Shown here: piece by piece, positions 1-6,324 of the stretch | How the letters are laid out: the number at the start of each line of letters is the position of its first letter | Numbering within the stretch: position 1 is the stretch's first letter | Assembly: GCA_035254305.1 (NCBI GenBank) | Contig: DATFAS010000209.1 | Span: forward strand, 1-18,110 | From: DATFAS01 sp035254305 | Lineage (GTDB): Bacteria > Bacillota > Bacilli > Aneurinibacillales > RAOX-1 | Direction of reading: 5' to 3' | Length of the DNA stretch: 18,110 nucleotides | Notes under the pieces: model-generated | What the model saw: the letters and a program-made list of their open reading frames with translations, nothing else | The model's database searches: none | Told to the model about the DNA's origin: nothing | Translations under genes and position numbers: made by a program

Positions 1-2
1 AG

Positions 3-35
3 CTTCAGGAATTAACGGGGCGATTCACAATTTAA
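3..35 (+). CDS. Possible 3' end of a truncated upstream gene
   Basis: One frame reads LQELTGRFTI then a TAA at 33-35, about 55 bases before the terminator at 91-130, which is a normal spacing for the end of a gene. Only ten residues are visible, so no family can be given. A different frame stays open from base 2 to about 169 but runs through the terminator stem, so I favour the short frame only weakly. Confidence 0.2.
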   Translation, partial: LQELTGRFTI

Positions 36-90
36 AACCATATGAAACATTTGTTAAATGGAAACACTCGCAAAAATACTTTTGGCAGAT

Positions 91-130
91 AAAAACCCGT
101 AATTCTAACTCAAGGAAATACGGGTTTTTT
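91..130 (+). terminator. Rho-independent terminator of an off-window transcript
   Basis: AAAAACCCGTA (91-101) pairs with TACGGGTTTTT (119-129) around a 17-base loop, and the right arm runs into a T-tract. The A-run on the left side means it may also work on the minus strand. It closes whatever transcript enters from the left and isolates the ATPase gene downstream. Confidence 0.8.
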
Positions 131-203
131 TATTATTTTAAGAGGGAGAAAAGTAAGACTTCGAGAATGATATGAATCACAGTCTTGAAGGAAAAGTGGG
201 GGT

Positions 204-240
204 TATAATAAGAAAAATGAGAGTGAAAGTAGTAGGTGGA
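204..240 (+). promoter_or_regulatory. Possible -10 box and ribosome binding site of the MoxR gene
   Basis: A perfect TATAAT lies at 204-209. The best -35-like hexamer, TTGAAG at 185-190, is only 13 bases upstream, which is too short for a standard sigma-A promoter, so the promoter call is weak. The ribosome binding site AGGTGGA (234-240) sits 5 bases before the ATG at 246 and is convincing. Confidence 0.35.
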
Positions 241-245
241 TAGCC

Positions 246-1076
246 ATGAATTGGGGAACAAATCTAACGGAAATACCAGATTTCTATATAGATGATCAAA
301 CCTTACGTATTATTCAAGATTATATGTTTAGTCATTTTCATATCTTACTCTCAGGTAATCCCGGTTGTGGAAAGACTGAATTTGGCCAGGTTTGGGCGAA
401 GGTATATGGACTGCCCTTTCACAAGGTGAATTGTGGTGCCATTCGCAGTCCAAGGGATTGGTTTGGCCGTTGGGAGTTTCGAGAAGGAAAAGGAACCGTG
501 TTTGTACCTAGTAAATTTATTGATATGATCGAACAGCCTGGGCTCATTATCCTCGATGAAATCAACCGTACTACTCCTGATAATCACAATCCAATTATGA
601 ATATACTTGACGGAAATCGAGAGGTGTATGTTGAAGAACTGAATCGAATGATTAAAGTCCACGAACAAACCCTCTTCTTAGCTACACGTAATACAGGTAG
701 GCAGCATACAGGGACCTTCCATCTTGATCATGCCCTAGAGGATCGTTTTCAAGAAATTCGCCTACAGCTTCCTTCTAAAGAAGCGATTATGGAATTACTG
801 CAAAAGCGATATCCGATTGCAGAGGAAGCAACTCGTCACATTGCGGGTATTACGTTAAAGCTAAACGAAATGTTCGAGGGTGAATTACTAAGCAAAACGA
901 TGGGGCTTAGACCTGCTTTGGCTGCCGCAGCCCTGCTTGCACGAGGGAACAATTTGAAGACTGCCCTCACCTTTTCCTTTGTCTACCGCTACTCGGCTGA
1001 TGGTGGTACAGATAGTGAGCAAACAGCTGTATTACAGGCTATCCAAGGGTTGGTGGGATACCGTGTCTTCGCATAA
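246..1076 (+). CDS. MoxR-type AAA+ ATPase
   Basis: A 276-residue AAA+ ATPase of the MoxR/CobS/BchI-like type. The Walker A motif is GNPGCGKT (residues 37-44), Walker B is IILDEIN (101-107, with D104 and E105), the sensor-1 stretch is LFLATRN (143-149), and an LEDRF arginine-finger-like motif is at 164-168. In this family the ATPase works with a VWA-domain partner to remodel proteins or insert metal ions. The next gene is exactly such a partner and overlaps this one by 14 bases, so the two should act together in the cytoplasm. The ATG at 246 has AGGTGGA five bases upstream. The substrate cannot be read from the sequence; no recognisable chelatase, oxidase or nor gene is adjacent. The family call is firm and the function is inference. 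Confidence 0.9.
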   Translation: MNWGTNLTEIPDFYIDDQTLRIIQDYMFSHFHILLSGNPGCGKTEFGQVWAKVYGLPFHKVNCGAIRSPRDWFGRWEFREGKGTVFVPSKFIDMIEQPGLIILDEINRTTPDNHNPIMNILDGNREVYVEELNRMIKVHEQTLFLATRNTGRQHTGTFHLDHALEDRFQEIRLQLPSKEAIMELLQKRYPIAEEATRHIAGITLKLNEMFEGELLSKTMGLRPALAAAALLARGNNLKTALTFSFVYRYSADGGTDSEQTAVLQAIQGLVGYRVFA

Positions 1077-3087
1077 TACTTTTTTGGATGGGTTATTTCG
1101 TTCATATGTCAACGGAATGCTTCCTCAGATTAAACGAGCCAAGCCAGAAGAGATGGAACAGGCGTATAGTCAAATATGGTTGGGAAAAATAGAGGATCCC
1201 TTAAGGCAAAATGGAAAAGAACGTGCGAAATCGTTACTTGCCATCATGCAAGGAATAACGCGTATCATCACCATTATTTATGGCTCCAACCACTGTAGAA
1301 TCAATTTTCTTGGAGAGGGCGAGGAGGTAGAGGATATCCTAACTTCTTCGACTATTACGATTTCTTGGGAGCCGATCCTTCTTCGTCCGAAGGGACACAG
1401 TTTCTTTGATGCTGTAGATGTGATGACAGGAGCAGCCATCCATCAAGCGGCCCACCTACGAGAAAAATGGGACAAGCATCCTTTCAATGAAGAGGACGAG
1501 TCGAAAAAGATACTTGAGGTTTTGCACCATTTACTATTAGATGTGATTCATGACCAGATCATTACGCTGCAGTATCCTGGGTATGAAGGTTATTTACTTA
1601 AATACAGAGATTATCTGATCTTCGAGAAATTAAGAAAGCAGTGGGGGTTAAAGAGAAGAGACAGAGTCCATATGCTCATTCAGGCCTTAAGATCGACACA
1701 GCCACTTCGTCTCTATAAACGAAATGTTGCAAGGGCCTACTATTATATCCTCTATCAATTATCACGATTTCAGACGGTTCATGAATTGAGAAAGCTTGAT
1801 TCGGTTCAATTAGCCTATCAGCTATATACGATTTTATTTGATGAGAAAATGTTTAATCTAACACGTGACTTGAATTATATGTCGGAACGCCTCGTTCTTG
1901 CTGTGGAGGGCCTGCCAACACCTGGTGAGAAGGGACAGGAAAAAGGCGGCAAAAAAAATCAATCAGAGCATCAAGCAGATTTAACTCGTGATGAGAATTG
2001 GATTCATATGCCATTATCGGGTTCAATTCTTAAAGAAATGAACCTTGATTTATTAAATCCCTGGGAGCAGGCTGAAATAAACGTTGGTGAGATACAACCC
2101 ATACCATCATCGGAGAAAATGGATTCAGCGGAGATCATAGAGCTACTGCATCAACAAGGAAGTAGTGGCACCTTATTTTCCAAACGTGGACTTAAACGGC
2201 TAGACATTGAAAATATGAAACAGCTAAAGGAAGAAGAGTATATACCTGTAGAGCACACAGATCTGCGGTACCGGTACCAGATTCGTCGTCAAATCCCCCA
2301 ATTAACAGAAGATATGAAGAAGGATTATGCTAGGGATCGGGCAGCCATTCAAAGCCAAATTATCCGATTACGGAATCAATGGGCATGGGCAAATACAAAA
2401 CAAGTTCTTCATCAATACGGCCTAAAGAGTGGTAGCCTAGATGAGGATGCACTCTATCAAGCAAAATACTCGAAGGAATTATTCATGAATCCTATTATTC
2501 AGAACACACGGACGAAACAGCTAGATATCGTCTTACTCATCGATGCAAGCTCGTCTATGTATGAACAGGCAGAAGGGATTGATCTTCCTAAATACAGGAT
2601 AGCAAGGCAGTTAGCAGCGCTTTTTGTAGAATCACTAGAAGTGGCATCTTCCGTCCAAACCTGGGTATACTCCTTCTCACAGGATTCGAGCAAATCGATT
2701 CTAATACAAGAATTGTATAGTCCACACAGAACAGCTAGAAAGGAACGATTAGCTGCACTTGCACCAGGATATCGAACACCCGAATATGAAGCTTTACTCG
2801 CTATCTCCAAATTAGTTGAGGAGCAGGGAAGAGTCGGAGTGCAAAAGATCATCCTTGTTCTCTCTGATGGGCAACCAGGTGACGATATCATTCCCTACCA
2901 TGTCCAGAAGAAGAGAATTAAAGAACTTGTTAACAAGTTAGAGAAGCAAGGGGATATTATTATTCAAATTCCTTTGGGTTCTGAGACATTGTCTGCAGAA
3001 ATGTATACACATTTTGTTGGTTTGTCAGATGATGGATATCATGGAATTGTTCTTAAATTTGGCAAAATACTGAAGAGTTTATTGTAG
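1063..3087 (+). CDS. VWA-domain (MIDAS) partner protein of the MoxR ATPase
   Basis: The chosen start is the GTG at 1063, preceded by GGTGGG, which gives 674 residues. The frame stays open upstream to a TTG at 979, but that would put 84 more bases inside the ATPase gene. The C-terminal third (about residues 485-670) is a von Willebrand A domain with a complete metal-ion-dependent adhesion site: DASSS (D494, S496, S498), a Thr near 572 in YRTPEYEAL, and LSDGQ with D602. The N-terminal half is helical. It contains HQAAH (127-131) and, some 30 residues later, a stretch ending in QYPGYEGYL, resembling a zincin-like fold in other CobT/VWA proteins but with Gln in place of the catalytic Glu. Pairing with the MoxR gene suggests a chelatase-like or chaperone-like complex whose target is unknown. 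No terminator separates it from the next gene. Confidence 0.85.
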   Translation: MSSHNTFLDGLFRSYVNGMLPQIKRAKPEEMEQAYSQIWLGKIEDPLRQNGKERAKSLLAIMQGITRIITIIYGSNHCRINFLGEGEEVEDILTSSTITISWEPILLRPKGHSFFDAVDVMTGAAIHQAAHLREKWDKHPFNEEDESKKILEVLHHLLLDVIHDQIITLQYPGYEGYLLKYRDYLIFEKLRKQWGLKRRDRVHMLIQALRSTQPLRLYKRNVARAYYYILYQLSRFQTVHELRKLDSVQLAYQLYTILFDEKMFNLTRDLNYMSERLVLAVEGLPTPGEKGQEKGGKKNQSEHQADLTRDENWIHMPLSGSILKEMNLDLLNPWEQAEINVGEIQPIPSSEKMDSAEIIELLHQQGSSGTLFSKRGLKRLDIENMKQLKEEEYIPVEHTDLRYRYQIRRQIPQLTEDMKKDYARDRAAIQSQIIRLRNQWAWANTKQVLHQYGLKSGSLDEDALYQAKYSKELFMNPIIQNTRTKQLDIVLLIDASSSMYEQAEGIDLPKYRIARQLAALFVESLEVASSVQTWVYSFSQDSSKSILIQELYSPHRTARKERLAALAPGYRTPEYEALLAISKLVEEQGRVGVQKIILVLSDGQPGDDIIPYHVQKKRIKELVNKLEKQGDIIIQIPLGSETLSAEMYTHFVGLSDDGYHGIVLKFGKILKSLL

Positions 3088-3160
3088 AAAAAGGATTTTG
3101 GGGCGAATGGGTCGAAATGCAAGAGTACTGGAGCTAGAATGAATATTATGGAGGTTCTGA

Positions 3161-3964
3161 ATGAAGAGATTATGGAAGCTCAGTTTACTCATTGCCTTAA
3201 CTGTCGGGATATTACAGCCTTCTAAGGCTTTCGCTGCTCAAGACATTCGTGTTTTAGTTGACAATCAGATGGTTCATTTCAATAATGACCCGCTTGTAGA
3301 GCAAGGAACGACATTGGTTGAGTTTCGGCCCTTGTTTGAAAGGGTGGGGATGAGTGTTGATTGGGACCCCTTGTCTCAAACGGTGATCGGGAGGAAGGAA
3401 GGCCTTACGATCAAGTTAACCATTAACAGTAGATCGGCATATGTAAATGATCGAGAAATAAATTTAACAACAGCCCCACGGATTCTTAATGGCTATACCT
3501 TGATTCCTTTACGTTTTGTGGTTGAATATAGTGGGCAGAGAGTACAATGGCAGGAGCAAGAGAGAACTATCTATATTACCACGGTACCTGTAAATGAACG
3601 ACCCATCTATCTGAATGATAATAAATTAACCGCTGAGGGAACGGCGGATTATCTCTTAGGATACTTTAATGCCAAAAATGAGAATGGAATATACACAACT
3701 CAACCTATTACATTAGGATATATTTTGGGGATTCCCAAAAAGGACATTTATTTTGATTTATCCTCCAATACGATTTCTTTCCCAGCCCTCAATGTGACGG
3801 TAAGTGAGAATAACATAACATTAAATAACAAGGTAATCTATGACACTGGACTGACCTTAGAGAATGGGGTTAGCTATATTCCGATCCGGCCAATTATAGA
3901 ATCCATTGGAGGGAAATACGAAGAAAAAGAGAACGGAGTTTATATTACTTTGATGCGAAAATAA
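3161..3964 (+). CDS. Secreted protein with two copper-amine-oxidase-N-like (stalk) domains
   Basis: A 267-residue protein with a clear signal peptide: MKRLWK, a hydrophobic core, then cleavage probably after AFA near residue 25. The first stalk-type domain (about 28-135) has the hallmarks VEFRPLFERVGMSVDWDPLSQTV and LIPLRFVVEY. A second, more diverged copy ends the protein (about 145-267), with YIPIRPIIESIGG. Such domains are common in secreted Bacillales and Clostridia proteins, where they act as wall-associated or adaptor modules; the name does not imply amine oxidase activity, and no catalytic domain is present. The start has GGAGG (3150-3154) six bases upstream. It lies 73 bases after the VWA gene without a terminator, so read-through from that operon is possible. 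The same domain type is fused to the SpoIID-like protein in this window. Confidence 0.75.
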   Translation: MKRLWKLSLLIALTVGILQPSKAFAAQDIRVLVDNQMVHFNNDPLVEQGTTLVEFRPLFERVGMSVDWDPLSQTVIGRKEGLTIKLTINSRSAYVNDREINLTTAPRILNGYTLIPLRFVVEYSGQRVQWQEQERTIYITTVPVNERPIYLNDNKLTAEGTADYLLGYFNAKNENGIYTTQPITLGYILGIPKKDIYFDLSSNTISFPALNVTVSENNITLNNKVIYDTGLTLENGVSYIPIRPIIESIGGKYEEKENGVYITLMRK

Positions 3965-3969
3965 ATAAT

Positions 3970-4003
3970 CCCCCACTAACTTCGTTTATTTGAAGTGTGG
4001 GGG
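3970..4003. terminator. Bidirectional terminator hairpin
   Basis: CCCCCAC (3970-3976) pairs with GTGGGGG (3997-4003), and an inner ACTTC/GAAGT pair extends the stem past a two-base bulge. On the plus strand it is followed by AATCTTT. On the minus strand it is followed by the T-rich ATTATTTATTTT. It sits 5 bases after the stalk-protein stop and can also stop the convergent satP transcript. Confidence 0.8.
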
Positions 4004-4023
4004 AATCTTTAAGTGCTTAAGAA

Positions 4024-4059
4024 AGAAAGGGACAATTTCTAATCGCATTGTCCCTTTCT
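4024..4059. terminator. Perfect 13-bp hairpin, likely satP terminator
   Basis: AGAAAGGGACAAT (4024-4036) and ATTGTCCCTTTCT (4047-4059) form a perfect 13-bp stem with a 10-base loop. On the minus strand the stem is followed by TTCTTAAG, only weakly T-rich, 90 bases beyond the satP stop. It is the first of two tandem hairpins a satP transcript meets. A remnant of a small mobile repeat is an alternative. Confidence 0.5.
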
Positions 4060-4148
4060 GTATTATGTTTATGGGATCTCAACCAGCAGGGAAGAAAAGT
4101 CAAGGTGAGTTAGCTGAGAAGTTAAGCGTTTCCATTAATGTGAAAAAA

Positions 4149-4814
4149 TTAAGCAGGAAGTTTCTTATTAGATTTAGAGGATACAACGGGACCTTTTTTA
4201 ATGATTCCAAGTGGTGCACCTAAGGATAGGACGGTACGTCCAAAGAAATTATTTAAGAAAACAGCGCCAGCACCATAGAATCCAAATAAGGAAGCAAATA
4301 ATTCAGAGTAGGCAGCTAACTTGCCAAATAAACCAGGATTAATGCCAAAGGAAGCGCATCCAAGAGAAAGAAGTAAAACATCAATGAGAATTAAAAGGAT
4401 AGCAAATACTTTGTTTGCCTCAAAGGCAGCTACTGTAATGAAGAGAGAAAAGATCAGATATCCGAAGAAAGCCATTCCAAGTTGTTTCGGATCTGCAGTC
4501 TTACCAGGGTCACCGAACCACCCTAAGCTAATTGCCCAATGTGAAGCAACACCAAGCCAAAATAGTCCATAAGCTCCTAATACGATGGCACCAAAATAAT
4601 TATTCTTTTTGAAGTCAACGGTGGATGCCCAAATCTGTGCAATTGCCCCAAGGAAGATCGCCCATGGTATGATGTAGGTTACACCTGTAGTCCAGCCTAA
4701 CTTCGCTGATGAAGCAACAAAAGTAACCATGGATAAACCGAAAACACCTAGTGCAGTTGGGTCTGACATAGTAATTTTTGTTTCTGTTAAAATCACTTCT
4801 CTGTCTTTTACCAT
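4149..4814 (-). CDS. satP: GPR1/FUN34/YaaH (SatP) family acetate-type transporter
   Basis: A 221-residue membrane protein of the acetate uptake transporter family. The family signature near the N-terminus, NPxPLGLxGF in most members, appears as DPTALGVFGLS (residues 18-28). Six hydrophobic segments follow, with the conserved WAIFLGAIAQIWAS-type helix and an FGAIVLGAYGLFWLG-type helix. Members carry acetate, succinate or related small carboxylates across the cytoplasmic membrane, usually with protons. The start at 4814 is preceded by AGGAG; an internal Met at residue 16, just before the signature, is less likely. It stands alone on the minus strand, with its own promoter-like region on the right and tandem hairpins on the left. 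The substrate is inferred from the family only. Confidence 0.88.
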   Translation of the reverse strand: MVKDREVILTETKITMSDPTALGVFGLSMVTFVASSAKLGWTTGVTYIIPWAIFLGAIAQIWASTVDFKKNNYFGAIVLGAYGLFWLGVASHWAISLGWFGDPGKTADPKQLGMAFFGYLIFSLFITVAAFEANKVFAILLILIDVLLLSLGCASFGINPGLFGKLAAYSELFASLFGFYGAGAVFLNNFFGRTVLSLGAPLGIIKKGPVVSSKSNKKLPA

Positions 4815-4850
4815 TAAACACCACTCCTTTATTTTTATAAGTCAGGGTAT

Positions 4851-4893
4851 CATTTCCATGGAAGAAATGTACACTCCTGATTTTTTTATTATA
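4851..4893 (-). promoter_or_regulatory. satP promoter region with a candidate operator
   Basis: On the minus strand a perfect TATAAT lies at 4893-4888, with no good -35 hexamer 17 bases before it. About 20 bases downstream, between the -10 box and the start codon, is a 19-base imperfect palindrome (4851-4869) with arms CATTTC and GAAATG around the perfect core TTCCATGGAA. Its place in the early transcribed region suits a repressor or roadblock site. It does not match the cre consensus. Confidence 0.4.
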
Positions 4894-5110
4894 AACTTTT
4901 TACTGAAAATAGGGAAATTTGGAAAGAGTGGTAAACAAGCCAGATTTTCCTGTTTATGTCCTTAAATCTTCATTTTTTAGGCTTTTTTGCTGTTCCACAA
5001 CAAATTTGTAATTTTTTATGTTGTTTTATTACAAGTGAAATTTTATTTGATTCATATGAAAATATATCTGTTGTATTTAAAGGATTGAGTCAATTTTCTC
5101 CAAGAAAAAT
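4894..5110. other. AT-rich intergenic stretch without a gene
   Basis: Between the satP promoter region and the ccdC terminator I see only AT-rich sequence. The open frames crossing it have no ribosome binding sites and no recognisable protein features. Confidence 0.5.
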
Positions 5111-5140
5111 AAAAAAGCCAGATTTGAGATCCGGCTTTTA
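5111..5140 (-). terminator. Terminator of the ccdC-like gene
   Basis: On the minus strand AAAAGCCGGAT pairs with ATCTGGCTTTT (one G-T wobble) around a five-base loop, followed by a T-run. The stem begins inside the TAA stop codon of the ccdC-like gene. Confidence 0.85.
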
Positions 5141-5608
5141 TTTCTCTCTTATTGGTTTGAAGGAATGTAAATTTCTATATTTAATAAGCATACCGATTCG
5201 CCAGGGGAGCACCATACCGAAGGCCATAATGAAAAACATTCCACTTGATTGTGTTTCAGATATCGATTCACTAGCGTAGATGCGGATCAATGTTCGTGCG
5301 ACAAATAGGCCAATTAATGTAAGGATAAATATTTTAGATGGTTTCACATAGACATCACTTCCTTTAAATTCAAAGGAGGTCGTCCAAATTAAAGGAATAG
5401 AAAAAAGCGATCCAATCAACAAGGCTAAGAAAATATGGATGAGGTCTGGTCGAAAGGTTGGGTAAATAAACATTAGAAATCCAGTACTCATAAAAAATGG
5501 GGGAAGGACAATATTTTTTAATTGGATCGGCTTTTTGCTTTTTTTAATTCTCATGATGATAATAAATACAGCAAAAACAATACCAATGGCTAGACCAACA
5601 GTGTGCAC
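5138..5608 (-). CDS. ccdC: CcdC-family (DUF1453) membrane protein
   Basis: A 156-residue membrane protein with about five hydrophobic segments. The stretch KNIVLPPFFMSTGFLMF (about residues 31-47) is highly characteristic of the CcdC family. In Bacillus subtilis CcdC (about 160 residues) is encoded next to the cytochrome c biogenesis gene ccdA, though CcdC itself is not essential for that process. Here no ccdA, ccdB or resA is adjacent, so a role in cytochrome maturation cannot be inferred from context. The start is a GTG at 5608 preceded by AAAGGA about ten bases away. The gene is monocistronic, with its own terminator overlapping the stop codon. Confidence 0.8.
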   Translation of the reverse strand: MHTVGLAIGIVFAVFIIIMRIKKSKKPIQLKNIVLPPFFMSTGFLMFIYPTFRPDLIHIFLALLIGSLFSIPLIWTTSFEFKGSDVYVKPSKIFILTLIGLFVARTLIRIYASESISETQSSGMFFIMAFGMVLPWRIGMLIKYRNLHSFKPIREK

Positions 5609-5650
5609 GATTCATATTTCCTTTCTAAAAGTATAGAGGTCTTACCATTC

Positions 5651-5656
5651 ATTATA
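5651..5656 (-). promoter_or_regulatory. Possible -10 box of the ccdC-like gene
   Basis: TATAAT on the minus strand, about 40 bases upstream of the GTG start. The hexamer 17 bases further upstream (TGTATG) is a poor -35 match, so this rests on the -10 box alone. Confidence 0.3.
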
Positions 5657-5724
5657 TGAGATTCGACTGGTTTCATACATTAATGATGAGGAATACGTTA
5701 GAATGCTTTAGCTTTGATTACTAG

Positions 5725-5742
5725 ATGGGATTTGACTCCCAT
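5725..5742 (+). promoter_or_regulatory. Small inverted repeat in the thioesterase leader
   Basis: ATGGGA (5725-5730) and TCCCAT (5737-5742) are perfect 6-base inverted arms around TTTGAC. They lie just ahead of a GGAGG at 5751-5755. The arms could form a small leader hairpin or an operator. The function is unknown. Confidence 0.3.
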
Positions 5743-5828
5743 TTCTGAATGGAGGCTTGTGTATTAACCCCATGCAGTTGTATGCTAGAAAAAACAACAA
5801 TAGATACATATTGGGCATAGAGGTGCAA

Positions 5829-6230
5829 ATGGAAGAAATGCGAAAAGGGGAGATACCGTTGTTTATTCAGCAGGCATTTGATGTATTTCTAAATTTTGCA
5901 TATGAGAGAATCGATGAGAAAAGTGTGAAACTGACTTTACCTGTGAAGCCATTGTTCCTGAATAGTGTAGGGGTTGTTCACGGTGGAATTATCTCCTCTC
6001 TGGCGGATGTAGCAATGTGTAATGCGCTTGGTGTGTATGAGGATGGAATACAAAAGGCAGTAACGGTTGATCTTAAGGTATCCTTCTTAAAAGGGGCAAA
6101 AGGAGCCTCCTTAAAAGCCTTAGCCCATGTGGTAAAGGAAGGGCGAAGTCTAACTCATACGGATTGCTTCATCTATGATGATGAGGAAAATTTAGTAGCC
6201 AGAGCAAGCGGAATTCTCTTTCATTGCTAA
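5829..6230 (+). CDS. PaaI-like hotdog-fold thioesterase
   Basis: A single hotdog-fold domain of the PaaI/YbgC-like acyl-CoA thioesterase group. The signature GVVHGGIISSLADVAM (His-Gly-Gly followed by Leu-Ala-Asp on the central helix) is complete, and later strands (KAVTVDLKVSFLKGAKG, GRSLTHTDCFIYD) match the family. It probably hydrolyses a CoA thioester in the cytoplasm; the acyl group is unknown. The start is uncertain. An ATG at 5829 with GAGGTG just upstream gives 133 residues, the normal family size. A TTG at 5757 would add 24 unconserved residues, but it sits only one base after GGAGG (5751-5755), and an in-frame ATG at 5772 is 16 bases from it. The gene is monocistronic and ends in a strong terminator. 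Confidence 0.85.
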   Translation: MEEMRKGEIPLFIQQAFDVFLNFAYERIDEKSVKLTLPVKPLFLNSVGVVHGGIISSLADVAMCNALGVYEDGIQKAVTVDLKVSFLKGAKGASLKALAHVVKEGRSLTHTDCFIYDDEENLVARASGILFHC

Positions 6231-6261
6231 AAATGGTGTGAGGTTTGTTCTTTTAACTAAA

Positions 6262-6320
6262 AGGGCTAGAGATTCATAAGAAGAGCATTTGAGGATCTCT
6301 AGCCCTATTTTATTTTTCTT
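6262..6320. terminator. Bidirectional terminator between convergent genes
   Basis: AGGGCTAGAGAT (6262-6273) and ATCTCTAGCCCT (6295-6306) make a perfect 12-bp stem, followed on the plus strand by ATTTTATTTTTCTT. On the minus strand the stem is followed by TTTTAGTTAAAAG. It serves the thioesterase gene and the convergent SpoIID-like gene. Confidence 0.9.
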
Positions 6321-6324
6321 ATAC

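Noticed and set aside
2..169. Open frame across the window start
   Set aside because: It runs through a clear terminator stem and its later part is low-complexity; a chance frame is more likely.
2499..2891. Minus-strand open frame of 130 codons inside the VWA gene
   Set aside because: It lies antisense to the conserved VWA domain, has no ribosome binding site and is rich in Cys/Ser as expected for a shadow.
3161..3964. Copper amine oxidase enzyme
   Set aside because: Only the N-terminal-type stalk modules are present; no catalytic amine oxidase domain or topaquinone motif exists.
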